In this document: piece after piece, positions 36,160 to 45,146 of the stretch | How the letters are laid out: each line of letters opens with the position of its first letter | Numbering within the stretch: the first letter of the stretch is position 1 | Source: Bacillota bacterium | GTDB lineage: Bacteria; Bacillota; Bacilli; Paenibacillales; Paenibacillaceae | Length of the DNA: 45,721 nucleotides | Direction: 5' to 3' | NCBI GenBank assembly: GCA_023391635.1 | Contig: JAEWAQ010000025.1 | Span: 1 to 45,721, forward strand | The notes under the pieces: model-generated | Databases searched by the model: none | Told to the model about the DNA's origin: nothing | Seen by the model: the letters and a program-made list of their open reading frames with translations, nothing else | Position numbers and translations under genes: made by a program

Positions 36160-36816
36160 ATGCACGCGGGTTTGCGAAAGACGATAGGCGCAGTCTTCAT
36201 GATCGCGTTAGTTGGGGCGCTGTTGACGGGCTGTTTGTCTAAACACGATACGCAAGCGGCGCTCCATTCGGATCAGCCTGCTAAGTTCACTTTGGCGCCC
36301 GTCGAGCTGTTTCAAGGCGACGAAGCCAAGTATCAGCCCTTCCTGGGCAACATGACAGGGGCGTTTACCCTGCGTTATGACGGCTCCAAACCGAACGTAG
36401 CCCTTGATATCGACGTATGGCAGCATGGCAAAAAGGCTTCCGGGGCCGGTTCGGTCGGCGACCTGTTCTTCAGTTTGGACCAACAAAATAACCGCGGCGA
36501 AGTCGAAGTGATCCTATCCGTTGAAACCATGTCGGGTACGGAGGGGCAGGACGATTACGACCGAGTGAAAGTTGGAGTCTTCCACGACTCGGGTTCAAGT
36601 CTTGCTACTTTCACGGTGCCGCATAGCAAGAAATTGACCGGTCGGGGATTGATGGCTGGCCAGTTAGCGCGCACGTTTACCGTTGCCGATTTACCCGCTC
36701 CCGTGTGGGGAATCCAAGCCACAAGCACGAATCAAATGCGGGCTGCGGACCTCTCGGAGGAATCGCTGAGCCGACTCGAATGGGGGCTTATTTTCACCCT
36801 GCGTTTGGAAGAGTAG
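36160..36816 (+). CDS. Hypothetical lipoprotein
   Basis: 218 residues with a signal peptide and an LTGC lipobox (Cys about residue 25), then beta-rich sequence that resembles no family I know. It is cotranscribed with CvfC (4-bp gap, AAGGAG overlapping the CvfC stop). Predicted to sit on the outer face of the membrane. Confidence 0.75.
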   Translation: MHAGLRKTIGAVFMIALVGALLTGCLSKHDTQAALHSDQPAKFTLAPVELFQGDEAKYQPFLGNMTGAFTLRYDGSKPNVALDIDVWQHGKKASGAGSVGDLFFSLDQQNNRGEVEVILSVETMSGTEGQDDYDRVKVGVFHDSGSSLATFTVPHSKKLTGRGLMAGQLARTFTVADLPAPVWGIQATSTNQMRAADLSEESLSRLEWGLIFTLRLEE

Positions 36817-36886
36817 GTGCTTGCTCGGGGCAATCGCTTACGAATCGAGACAAAAATCAGCATCCCATTTAATTGAGCTTAATGAT

Positions 36887-37834
36887 TTATCTTGTGGTGA
36901 ATAACCATACACGCGCCTTGTATAGAGCGACGCCTGGGAGCGGGTACCGGACGAGGCTTTGTGCGGCGGTTTCGAAGCTGCGCCCGTTCGGGCAGCAATC
37001 GATGCTGTCCGTGCACCAATCATTGTCCGCGGCCCCCGTATCCGGGCGAAGCACGCCGTCAGGAGCTGCGGATAGGACGAGGCCGGACGGCATGTCTCCC
37101 ACGCTTTTTACATGAGCCCGGCTGATCCGTTCGCATCCGGGATAGTCCTCGTCGAATTGGTCCATGGCGATGCTGTATTGGTACACCTTCGCCTGCGTGC
37201 TGATCCAAAGCCGATCCTCATGGCCATATACCGGCTGCAAGTCATGTCCGCCGGAGGTCGGCAACCGCACTTGATGCACTTGCCGAATCCTCGGCGCTTC
37301 TGCATTTCCGTAAACCTCCAAAGCGATGAGCCGATCTTCCCCTACCGCCCAGAGCACTTGCCTTTTCGCATCCCATTCGACGCCGTGGGCGCCCGGGAAG
37401 GCGTACTCGGCATAAGTTTCCGCATCCTTTCCTTGCGACGATGTATAGACGCGTACCCATCCCCCCGTGCTTGCCGCCACAGCTATATTGCCATTCGGCA
37501 GCAGCTCGGCCGAATGGGGATTGCCCCCGACGTTCAGCCCCCATTTTCTCTCATTGCCTGCGGGATAATTGACGATGGCTGCAAGCCCTAGCGAGTCGGT
37601 CACGACCATCCATTGACCGTCCCAGCGGTCGCAGCGGCGGAGTTTCGCATCGGTCGGCAAGCCCCAGGCGTGCATTAATCCCTCGAATCCATTGAGGGGA
37701 TCGGCAGACCAACGCCAGACAAGGGCGCGTGAAGCGTCCCACGGCCGCACGTCGAGATCATATACGCCGATCTGTTTGCCCGCTTGATCGGTAACCGCAA
37801 CATATGTCGATGGATTTGCCCGTTGATCCCTCAC
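36887..37834 (-). CDS. DUF6528-family predicted beta-propeller
   Basis: 315 residues without a signal peptide. WD-like blades recur: WRWSADPLNG, NVGGNPHSAELLPNGNIAVAAS, FPGAHGVEWDAKRQVLWAVGEDRL, GGHDLQPVYGHEDRLWIST. I recognise it as DUF6528; no activity is known. The GTG start overlaps the TGA of the sugar isomerase-type gene by 4 bp, with GGAG 9 bases ahead. It is last in the operon fed by the fourth importer, so it may bind or convert a sugar made by that gene. Confidence 0.82.
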   Translation of the reverse strand: MRDQRANPSTYVAVTDQAGKQIGVYDLDVRPWDASRALVWRWSADPLNGFEGLMHAWGLPTDAKLRRCDRWDGQWMVVTDSLGLAAIVNYPAGNERKWGLNVGGNPHSAELLPNGNIAVAASTGGWVRVYTSSQGKDAETYAEYAFPGAHGVEWDAKRQVLWAVGEDRLIALEVYGNAEAPRIRQVHQVRLPTSGGHDLQPVYGHEDRLWISTQAKVYQYSIAMDQFDEDYPGCERISRAHVKSVGDMPSGLVLSAAPDGVLRPDTGAADNDWCTDSIDCCPNGRSFETAAQSLVRYPLPGVALYKARVWLFTTR

Positions 37835-38721
37835 CTATCTATGCTCCTCTCCTGGTGCCGCCCCCGGTACCCGTCCAGCAACGTCCTCCAGCACTGAGCT
37901 AACTGCATCGGCGTCACAGGCCGTGCCTCGAACATGAACGGGCCTCCATAGCCTTGCGCGGCAAGCGCGGCGATGACGGCCTGCCAGCGAATGACGCCTT
38001 GTCCCGGCAACCAGTGACGCTCGTCCACGCCGTCGTTGTCCGACATATGCACCGTCACAATGCGCGAGCCAAGCTCTCGAATGAACTGCTCCGGCGCTTC
38101 TTGCACCAGGTGATTCACATCGACGCAAACCCCGAGCCGCTCATGCGCGGAGATCAGGTCGCGAATCTCGGCGCTCGTATTGCCGAGACAGGTGCGGGGA
38201 AGACATTCCACCGCGATGCGCACGCGGCGCCCTTCCGCTGCTTCGGCCAATGCCGCCAGGCCATGACGGCACGCGGCCAGCCGCGCCTCGCGTTCTTCCG
38301 GCCGAATCGGCTCCCAACTTGGATGCAGCACGGCCATGCCGATGCCCCAGCGTTGCGCCAACTCCAGCAGCTGTACGTGACGCGCGACAACCTCTTGCCG
38401 CATACCGGCATCGAGAGTGGACACATCCCATTCCGGGCCATACGGCAAATGCAAGGTCCACACCGCGATGCCAAGCCGCTTCGCCTTGCTCACCAAATCT
38501 TCGATCAACCGCTGATTGTCCGGCTCCAGCATATTAAACACATGATTCCGCCAGGCAATCTCGATACAGCGAATGCCCGACTCCGCCAACGGCTCAAGCT
38601 CCATGCTCGCCGCTCCGTCCGCGCCGATCGCCAGCGACGTCCCCGGCAACCAGCGAAGCGGATCGGCCGGCGCAAGCGCCGACCGATCCTCCCCATGCCA
38701 ACCGATGCCATTCTCGCTCAC
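37831..38721 (-). CDS. Sugar phosphate isomerase/epimerase-type TIM barrel
   Basis: 296 residues of the AP-endonuclease-2-like TIM family. Candidate metal ligands lie in VECLPRT, DVNHLVQ, HMSDNDG and FEARP. Such enzymes isomerise or epimerise sugars, ketoses or inositols. The start is a GTG immediately after the TAA of the binding-protein gene (no spacer). The product likely acts on the sugar brought in by the fourth importer. Confidence 0.9.
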   Translation of the reverse strand: MSENGIGWHGEDRSALAPADPLRWLPGTSLAIGADGAASMELEPLAESGIRCIEIAWRNHVFNMLEPDNQRLIEDLVSKAKRLGIAVWTLHLPYGPEWDVSTLDAGMRQEVVARHVQLLELAQRWGIGMAVLHPSWEPIRPEEREARLAACRHGLAALAEAAEGRRVRIAVECLPRTCLGNTSAEIRDLISAHERLGVCVDVNHLVQEAPEQFIRELGSRIVTVHMSDNDGVDERHWLPGQGVIRWQAVIAALAAQGYGGPFMFEARPVTPMQLAQCWRTLLDGYRGRHQERSIDR

Positions 38722-40386
38722 TTACTTACCATCCAATCCCTGTGCCTGGACGGCCTCATTCACTTCCGCGATCGCCTGCGACAAGCCCTTGTTTTCGTAG
38801 CCTTTCACAATTTCCCGCCACATGCTGACCGGATCGTCCTTGCCGAGAATCACTTTGATCAGATCCTCGTTCGGATTCACCGCGCTAAGCTTCGTCTTCG
38901 CTTCCGTGTACAAGTAATCCACCGCAAAATTCGTCGGAATCGTGTCCAATTTCTTGAAATCTTCCAATGTCCGCTGCACGAGCTCGTACACGTTGTCACC
39001 CAGGTTGATTTTCACAATGTCGCTCGTTCCGTATTCTTGCCACTTGTACCATGCCGCCAGCGAACCGAACAAATTCAAGGAAGGATACAGCTCGAACAAC
39101 GATTTGTATTGTCCATCGCTATTTTTCTCCCGCGTGATGACATAAGCATCGCCTTCTTTGCGGTAATCCTTGCCTTCCAATCCGTATAGATTCGCAGTCA
39201 TATATTCATCCGACAACAGGTAATCGTAAATTCGCAAGATGCGGTCCATCTTCTCGTCGTTGACGCTGCTGCTGAAATACGTTTCGGACCAGAAAGAGAG
39301 CATTTCGAAGCTGTATCTGGAGCCGTCGTCGGTCTGCCAAGAAATCGGATAGATGGCAATGTTGTCCGCAAAATTTTTATCTTTCTGATATTTGTTCCAG
39401 GCCCCCTCCAGCAGCCGCAGCCCGCTCGGCGTCGCCTGCATGGCGATCGCGCCGGCCAGCCCCTGAGCAAACTTCTCCACGCCGTCGTTCGTCTTCATGA
39501 TCGCGAAGTCGGGGTCGATCGCGCCGGACGTGTACAGTTCTCTCATATGCTTTACGTATTCATCCATGTTCTTGGAAGCATAGTAAGGGATGTATTTCCC
39601 GTCTTCCTTCACCCAGGAACTGTTGGCCACGTTGGGGAACGCGCCGGCGCCTACCGCCATCAGCATCGCTTGGGTCCGCATCGTGACGCCGGCCGTATCG
39701 TTCTTGCTGTTGCCGTCCGGATCGCCCTTGGCGAATGCCGTCAGCATTTTCTGATAATCCTCATACGTGACCGGCGCCTTCAAGCCAAGCGCATCCATCC
39801 AATCCTTGCGCACGATCAAAGCCCGCTCCAGCGTCTTCTGTTCATTGCTGTTGTAGGTGAGCCGCGGGATCATGTAGTATTTGCCGTCTACGGTGAAGCC
39901 TTTGACATCGTCCTGCGCCATGACCTTCTGAATATTCGGGTAAGCGCCAAGGTCGTCCGGCAGCGCGCGCACGATCCCTTGCTTGATCCAGGAGTAATAG
40001 GTCGATGTGTTGATGATGTCGTGGCTGATGATATCCGGCAGCTCCCCGGATGCGCTCCACAGCTGGTATTTCTCCACATAATCCGCATAGCTGATCACCT
40101 TGTCGACGAAAGTGACGTTGAATTTCTTCTCCAACATCTTGAGCAATTCGTCCGATGCGCGATCGGGGAACGCCTGTCCGATATTATAATGGGATAATGA
40201 AATGTCCATATGCTTCTCGAAACTTGAACTCGACTGCTGTTGCTGCTGCTGCGAGGCCTGTTGCCCTTGTTCCTCCTGTTTGCCATCGGTTGCGCCGCCG
40301 CCGGACCCTCCCGAACAACCTGCCAGCAAAGACAATAGCAAAGCCGCGCTTACCACAATGGCCGATAGCCGGTGTTTCCTCTGCAT
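38722..40386 (-). CDS. Solute-binding lipoprotein of the fourth importer (LplA-like)
   Basis: 554 residues. Signal peptide with LLAGC lipobox (Cys about residue 24), a Gly/Gln-rich linker with a run of glutamines, then the LplA-type binding fold (LSHYNIGQAFPDRASDELLKMLEKKF, GVTMRTQAMLMAVGAGAFPN). GGGAGG precedes the ATG by 6 bases. It follows two permease genes, the typical lplB-lplC-lplA order, and is the receptor for them. Confidence 0.93.
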   Translation of the reverse strand: MQRKHRLSAIVVSAALLLSLLAGCSGGSGGGATDGKQEEQGQQASQQQQQQSSSSFEKHMDISLSHYNIGQAFPDRASDELLKMLEKKFNVTFVDKVISYADYVEKYQLWSASGELPDIISHDIINTSTYYSWIKQGIVRALPDDLGAYPNIQKVMAQDDVKGFTVDGKYYMIPRLTYNSNEQKTLERALIVRKDWMDALGLKAPVTYEDYQKMLTAFAKGDPDGNSKNDTAGVTMRTQAMLMAVGAGAFPNVANSSWVKEDGKYIPYYASKNMDEYVKHMRELYTSGAIDPDFAIMKTNDGVEKFAQGLAGAIAMQATPSGLRLLEGAWNKYQKDKNFADNIAIYPISWQTDDGSRYSFEMLSFWSETYFSSSVNDEKMDRILRIYDYLLSDEYMTANLYGLEGKDYRKEGDAYVITREKNSDGQYKSLFELYPSLNLFGSLAAWYKWQEYGTSDIVKINLGDNVYELVQRTLEDFKKLDTIPTNFAVDYLYTEAKTKLSAVNPNEDLIKVILGKDDPVSMWREIVKGYENKGLSQAIAEVNEAVQAQGLDGK

Positions 40387-40425
40387 GCATATCCTCCCTT
40401 TTCATCTTCCATCTGAATTTATTTC

Positions 40426-40439
40426 AAGGCGAACGCCTT
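40426..40439 (-). other. Hairpin between permease and binding-protein genes
   Basis: AAGGCG-AA-CGCCTT in the 72-bp gap before the binding-protein gene. No U-tract follows on the minus strand (AAGGCG-TT-CGCCTT then GAAATAAATT), so it probably stabilises or processes the binding-protein mRNA. Confidence 0.45.
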
Positions 40440-40458
40440 AAAACCATACGGGAAATTG

Positions 40459-41334
40459 CTATTCCTTCACTGCGCCGAGCGTAACCCCTGCGGCAAAATG
40501 CTTCTGCAGGAACGGATAGACGAGCATGATCGGCACCATCGTCACGACAACGCTGGCCATCTTCAATCCGTCCGGATACATCTCGCTCAGTTGGGACACC
40601 ATCGACGCGCCCATATCGTCACGCGCCATCCTCGTCACATCCAGCAGCATATTGCGCAGGAACAGCTGCATCGGATACATCTTCGTGTCGGTCATGAACA
40701 GCATCGCATAATACCATTCATTCCAACGGGCGACGGCATAAAACAACGTGATCGCGGCGATCGTCGGCATGGAGATCGGGAGGACGATTCGCAGCAGGAT
40801 ATAGATGTCGTTCGCGCCGTCGATCTTCGCCGATTCTTCCAGGTCCGGGGGGACCGTACGGAATTGGCTGATCATGATGATGAGAAAAAAGGTGCTGACG
40901 GCAACCGGGAAAATCATCGCGCCGTACTGATTGATCAAATGTAAGTTGCGGATCGTGAGATAGAAAGGCACGAGCCCGCCGCTGAACAACATCGTAAAGA
41001 TGACGCCCGCCATCATCGCCTTTCTTCCCGGCATTCCTTTCTTCGACAGCGCATACGCGCCGCACGTCGTGACGATCATGTTGACGAGCGTGCCCGCCAC
41101 GGTGACGATGATGGAATTCACGAACGCTCTGCCGATATAACTGCCGTTCAACAGCATGTTGTACGATCCCCAATCGAAGCTCCCCGGAATGAGGTAAAAT
41201 CGCTGCTTGGCCACTTCCGCCGGATCGGCGAAGGACGTGATCAACACATTGTAGAACGGCAATATCGTCAAGATCGCCAAAGCCATCAGGAAGACGTGGA
41301 TCGCATAATCGAACCCGGTGGTTTTCTTCAGCAT
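40459..41334 (-). CDS. LplC/YtcP-type sugar ABC permease (fourth importer)
   Basis: 291 residues with LplC-family features: ILPFYNVLITSFADPAEVAKQ, FSGGLVPFYLTI, coupling loop ESAKIDGANDI followed by IVLPISMP, and the FAAGVTLGAVKE end. The start ATG overlaps the LplB stop by 1 bp (TGATG), with GGAGG 10 bases upstream. It forms the channel of the fourth importer with LplB. Confidence 0.95.
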   Translation of the reverse strand: MLKKTTGFDYAIHVFLMALAILTILPFYNVLITSFADPAEVAKQRFYLIPGSFDWGSYNMLLNGSYIGRAFVNSIIVTVAGTLVNMIVTTCGAYALSKKGMPGRKAMMAGVIFTMLFSGGLVPFYLTIRNLHLINQYGAMIFPVAVSTFFLIIMISQFRTVPPDLEESAKIDGANDIYILLRIVLPISMPTIAAITLFYAVARWNEWYYAMLFMTDTKMYPMQLFLRNMLLDVTRMARDDMGASMVSQLSEMYPDGLKMASVVVTMVPIMLVYPFLQKHFAAGVTLGAVKE

Positions 41335-42257
41335 CAGAAGATCCCCTCCTGTCCGAGCTTTTGCGCCGTTTTATTGGCCATGTAGAGCAACAGGAAATTA
41401 ATGACCGATTTGAACAAGCCGACAGCCGTCGAGGTGCCATAGCTCTCGCCAACCGAGAACGTTCGTCTATAGATATAGGTGTCCAAGATGTCCGCCTTCT
41501 CATATACAGCCGGGTTGTACAGGTTGAAGATCTGATCGAACCCGCCCCCGCCGGAGCTCATCGTGGCGCCGACATTCAAGATGAACAGGATGGCAACCGT
41601 GCTTTTCAACCCGGGCCACGTGATATGCCACATTTGCTGGAACCGGTTGGCGCCGTCGATGCTCGCGGCTTCGTATAAGGAAGGATTGATGCCTGCGATT
41701 GCGGCGAGGTAGATGATCGTCCCCCATCCCAGGTCCCTCCACAAGCTGCTGCCGAAAATAAGCGCGCGGAACGACTCCGGGTCGACCAGCAAATTCATCT
41801 TGTCAAATCCCAGCATGTCCAGAATCTGATTCAGCACGCCGAACGACCCCAAGAAATTGACCAATATTCCGCTGATGATGACCCAGGACAAGAAATGAGG
41901 AAACGTGTAAACGACCTGGTAAAACTTTTTCAACCTCGCCCGGCGCACTTCGTTCAGCAAAATCGCGACGACAATCGGAACCGGGAACTCGAAAATCAAA
42001 CGGCCGAACGCGATAATGACGGTGTTGCGGAAGGCGCTCCAAAAATCGTTCAAGCGAAAAATTTCCTCAAAATTGGCCCATCCAACCCAATCGCTTCGCC
42101 ATATGCCTTTCGCAAAGTTGAAGTCCTTGAACGCGAGCAGCAAGCCGTAAAGCGGGACATATTCGAACAGGATGTAAAAGGCAAGAAGCGGCGCGACGAG
42201 CATATAAAAATACTTGTATTCGACCATCCGCTTCCATAAGGCGGTGCGTTGATGCAA
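41334..42257 (-). CDS. LplB-type sugar ABC permease (fourth importer)
   Basis: About 307 residues with the LplB pattern YVPLYGLLLAFKDFNF, a membrane-spanning PHFLSWVIISGILVN, and coupling loop EAASIDGANRF followed by HITWPG. Open reading runs to an ATG at 42272, but that ATG overlaps the GGAGG ribosome site itself; a TTG at 42257 lies 8 bases after GGAGG and is the better start. It follows the YesN-type regulator gene by about 115 bp. Confidence 0.93.
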   Translation of the reverse strand: MHQRTALWKRMVEYKYFYMLVAPLLAFYILFEYVPLYGLLLAFKDFNFAKGIWRSDWVGWANFEEIFRLNDFWSAFRNTVIIAFGRLIFEFPVPIVVAILLNEVRRARLKKFYQVVYTFPHFLSWVIISGILVNFLGSFGVLNQILDMLGFDKMNLLVDPESFRALIFGSSLWRDLGWGTIIYLAAIAGINPSLYEAASIDGANRFQQMWHITWPGLKSTVAILFILNVGATMSSGGGGFDQIFNLYNPAVYEKADILDTYIYRRTFSVGESYGTSTAVGLFKSVINFLLLYMANKTAQKLGQEGIF

Positions 42258-42288
42258 ATGCCAAACCTCCATTCCGTTTGCAGCTTAA

Positions 42289-42301
42289 TGAAACGCTTTC
42301 A
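42289..42301. promoter_or_regulatory. Palindrome TGAAAGCGTTTCA (cre-like) near the fourth importer operon
   Basis: A perfect 13-bp palindrome, one base short of the CcpA consensus length. A TACAAT-like -10 (plus-strand 42310-42315) lies just upstream on the minus strand, so the palindrome sits at about the transcription start. It could be a CcpA or LacI-type operator. No good -35 hexamer is visible, as expected if the YesN regulator activates it. Confidence 0.4.
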
Positions 42302-42373
42302 CTAAACTTATTGTAAAGAATGGCGGCGCGCGGACGTATGGAGCAATCTCACGAGCTCTATGTCTATTTCAAA

Positions 42374-43159
42374 TCATTGTTTCGCATGCATTTCCCGATA
42401 CTCGGTCGGCGTGCTGCCAAGATGCTTTCTGAACAGCTTCGCAAAATAAAAATAATCGCGGTAGCCGACCCGTTCGGCGATTTCTCCGACGGACAGGGAA
42501 CTGTTTTTCAGCCAGGCGCACGCTTGCTCCAGGCGAAGGTCCGTCACATATTTCGTAAAGTTCACATCCAACTCTTTCTTGAAAAGCGTGCTTAAATAAT
42601 TCGGGTGCATATAGAAGAGCCTGGCGACGTCTTGAACGGTCATCGGTTCGGTAATATGCTCGTGAATATAATCCAGGATGCGCGAGAATATCGCCCGCCG
42701 GCCCAAGGCGCTTTCCCCGTCCGCAAGCAGTTCCGCTTCGCCCGGCATCTGCCGCGCCTGTTCCCCTGCGGGCGGCGACTTCTCGTTATCCAGCAAGATT
42801 TTGACCGTGCGCAGCGTTTCGGCAATCTCTTCGGCGCGGAACGGCTTCAAGCAATATCCGACAGCTCCGTACCGAATTGCCTGATGGGCATATTCGAATT
42901 CCGCATATCCGCTTGCGATGATGCATTTCGTCCGAATGCCCGCTTCCTTCAATGCCGCGATCAGGTCGAGCCCATTTCGCCCCGGCATGCGAACATCGAT
43001 AAATGCAACATCCGGCCGTTCGCCCGTAATGCGCTCGTACCCTTCGATCCCGTTGGCGGCCGTCCCGGTCACCTCGAACCCGAGCTCTGCCCAATTTACC
43101 GTCGCCCGCAAGCTTTCCAATATCCATTGCTCGTCATCCACCAACATGACTTGATACAT
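42374..43159 (-). CDS. YesN-type response regulator (receiver plus AraC domain)
   Basis: 261 residues. Receiver with acidic residues at 8-10, phospho-acceptor Asp55 (FIDVRMPG), Lys in CLKPF. The C-terminal ~100 residues are an AraC-type pair of helix-turn-helices (DVARLFYMHPNYLSTLFKKE, VGEIAERVGYRDYFYFAKLF). It is unusually short: YesN proteins are often over 350 residues because of a long linker, and here it is only about 40. ATG 43159 has GGGGG 6 bases upstream; the ATG at 43165 overlapping the kinase stop has no spacing and is less likely. It should activate the importer operon just downstream. Confidence 0.93.
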   Translation of the reverse strand: MYQVMLVDDEQWILESLRATVNWAELGFEVTGTAANGIEGYERITGERPDVAFIDVRMPGRNGLDLIAALKEAGIRTKCIIASGYAEFEYAHQAIRYGAVGYCLKPFRAEEIAETLRTVKILLDNEKSPPAGEQARQMPGEAELLADGESALGRRAIFSRILDYIHEHITEPMTVQDVARLFYMHPNYLSTLFKKELDVNFTKYVTDLRLEQACAWLKNSSLSVGEIAERVGYRDYFYFAKLFRKHLGSTPTEYREMHAKQ

Positions 43160-43161
43160 GT

Positions 43162-44964
43162 TCATCCCCCTCTCTTCGGAATGCGAATGGACACGGTGGT
43201 GCCCTTGCCCGGAGTGCTTTGAATGTCGGCAATTCCGTAGGGTTCTCCATAAGCGATACGAATCCGGCGGTGAACGTTCATAATCCCGATATGCCGGTCC
43301 GGAGCAAGCCGCGGTGCTTCATCCTGCGTATCGCAAGCCAATAGCCCGCGAATGTCTTCCAATTTCTCCGCATCCATCCCGACCCCGTCGTCCTGTACCC
43401 ATAACCATAAATCTTCAGCGGATGCCGCCCGGCTCCCCACCTTCAACAAACAACGGCTCATGCTCGGCTCGATGCCGTGAAAGACCGCATTCTCGACAAG
43501 CGGCTGCAAAATCATCTTCACGATCATGCAACGGCGGGTCGACTCGGCGAATTGGAACTCCACCTCGAACCTCCCTGAAAAGCGGATTCGCTGGATATGG
43601 ATATACGCTTCGACAATTTCAATTTCATCCTGCAGCGCGACTTGTTCTCCGCCCTTGATGCTGTATCGGAAAATACGGCTTAACGCATCGGACATGTCGC
43701 GAATTTCCGGCACTTGCCTGGCCGTCGAGATCCCTTTCATCGTTTCCAGCGTGTTGTAAAGAAAATGCGGGTTGATCTGGCTCTTGAGATACTGCAGCTC
43801 CGCCTGCTGCTTGAGCATCGTCAGCTCGAAGATGTGCGTCCGGGAAGAAACCAATTGCGCGGCCAACCCGTCGATCTCGTCCAGCAGCGCATTGAACTGA
43901 CTGGCCATCACGCTGAATTCCGCATAACCTTCCACGGCCGCGCGGTCCTTGCGATGGTCCAGCCCTTTGGAGCGGATGCCGTATATATACGACATAAAGG
44001 TGCGCAAAGGGTGCAAAATATTGCGGCTGATAACGGCATAGCACACAATAAGAACGACGATAAGCAGCGCGAACAAGCTGCCAATCAGAAGCTGAACGTC
44101 TTCCAGGCCGCGGAACAACTCGTCCATCGGAAAAATACTGACGATTGTCCCGCCGATTTCGGGAAGCTGTTCGCTATGAATCGCCGCCTTCCGTCCGCTG
44201 AGCCGAATCGTTTCGGAAGTTTTTCGGTCGTCGTGGCGAATAAGCGCGTCCAGCGCCGCTATGTCGATGTCCTCGTCCGCATTGCTTGAATAAATGCGAT
44301 CATTGCGATCCAGCACGAGGAACGTACCCGTAATGCGCTGCGACATGTACTCGAAGCGCGGGATGATCGCCTGGATATCCAGAATCATGACGACGTAGCC
44401 GAGTTTCACCGATTCGGAAGCTTCCATGTCGTAAATGGGAACGCCTACAAAGACGACGGACTCGTCGGGCAGCTGGGGACGCAAGCTCATCGATACCCCG
44501 GAGGGAATCGGATAGATGCCCAAAAAGTACGCAGACGTACGCTGGGGAATTTCCTCGATCGGAATATCGGCTTCGCAATTTATGCAATTGTAATGATTGC
44601 CATTGTTGCCGATCAGCACGATTTCCAGTATTCCATTTTTCATCGATTTCAAGTTGACAATCAATTTATCCAGTCGCAAATATTGTTCGTAACGAGCAAG
44701 CGGATCTTCGTTGCGCAAATATTCCTGGACGACTTCGTTGTAAGCGACGTTCGGCATAATCCGATTGATCGTATCGGCATTGGACGCGATATTGTTGCGA
44801 ATGGTCGCGATCATTTCCTGCGAATAGACGCTGTTCCGCTCGTACGTGATCGCTTGAACGCGGTAGTAACTCCAGACGACGGCGACGATCAGAATGAACA
44901 AGATGAGGACTCCCGTCACCATCAATTGCCACCGTATGGAATGTTTTCGCAAATAGGCTAACAT
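43162..44964 (-). CDS. YesM-type sensor histidine kinase
   Basis: 600 residues. Membrane helices at about 13-33 and 292-312 flank a ~260-residue extracellular sensor, then HAMP, a His_kinase domain with LKSQINPHFLYNTLE (His400) and an ATPase domain with VENAVFHGIEP and PGKGTTVSIRIP. This LytS/YesM class is the usual partner of YesN. AGGGGTG is 5-7 bases before ATG 44964. It likely senses an extracellular sugar or binding protein and controls the fourth importer. Confidence 0.95.
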   Translation of the reverse strand: MLAYLRKHSIRWQLMVTGVLILFILIVAVVWSYYRVQAITYERNSVYSQEMIATIRNNIASNADTINRIMPNVAYNEVVQEYLRNEDPLARYEQYLRLDKLIVNLKSMKNGILEIVLIGNNGNHYNCINCEADIPIEEIPQRTSAYFLGIYPIPSGVSMSLRPQLPDESVVFVGVPIYDMEASESVKLGYVVMILDIQAIIPRFEYMSQRITGTFLVLDRNDRIYSSNADEDIDIAALDALIRHDDRKTSETIRLSGRKAAIHSEQLPEIGGTIVSIFPMDELFRGLEDVQLLIGSLFALLIVVLIVCYAVISRNILHPLRTFMSYIYGIRSKGLDHRKDRAAVEGYAEFSVMASQFNALLDEIDGLAAQLVSSRTHIFELTMLKQQAELQYLKSQINPHFLYNTLETMKGISTARQVPEIRDMSDALSRIFRYSIKGGEQVALQDEIEIVEAYIHIQRIRFSGRFEVEFQFAESTRRCMIVKMILQPLVENAVFHGIEPSMSRCLLKVGSRAASAEDLWLWVQDDGVGMDAEKLEDIRGLLACDTQDEAPRLAPDRHIGIMNVHRRIRIAYGEPYGIADIQSTPGKGTTVSIRIPKRGG

Positions 44965-45039
44965 CGCGCCACCCCTATGTTTCTTCTCCTGGTTGTTCCT
45001 TTTCTTGAATTGTACACTTTTTTCGGGCGGTTCCTATGT

Positions 45040-45068
45040 TTGTTCCTCATTCGGATATGTATTATTCT
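45040..45068 (+). promoter_or_regulatory. Candidate promoter of the zinc-ribbon gene
   Basis: TTGTTC (45040-45045), 17-bp spacer, TATTCT (45063-45068). In the 182-bp divergent gap between the kinase and the small gene. Confidence 0.3.
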
Positions 45069-45146
45069 CAGAATGGAAGGAATCTCGAAGGGGCGCGTTG
45101 AACTTTTACGACATGAGGAAATTCCAGGGGAGGAGGAAACCTGACG

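Noticed and set aside
37954..39189. A 411-codon plus-strand open frame
   Set aside because: It spans the antisense of the TIM-barrel and binding-protein genes and has shadow-like Arg/His-rich composition.
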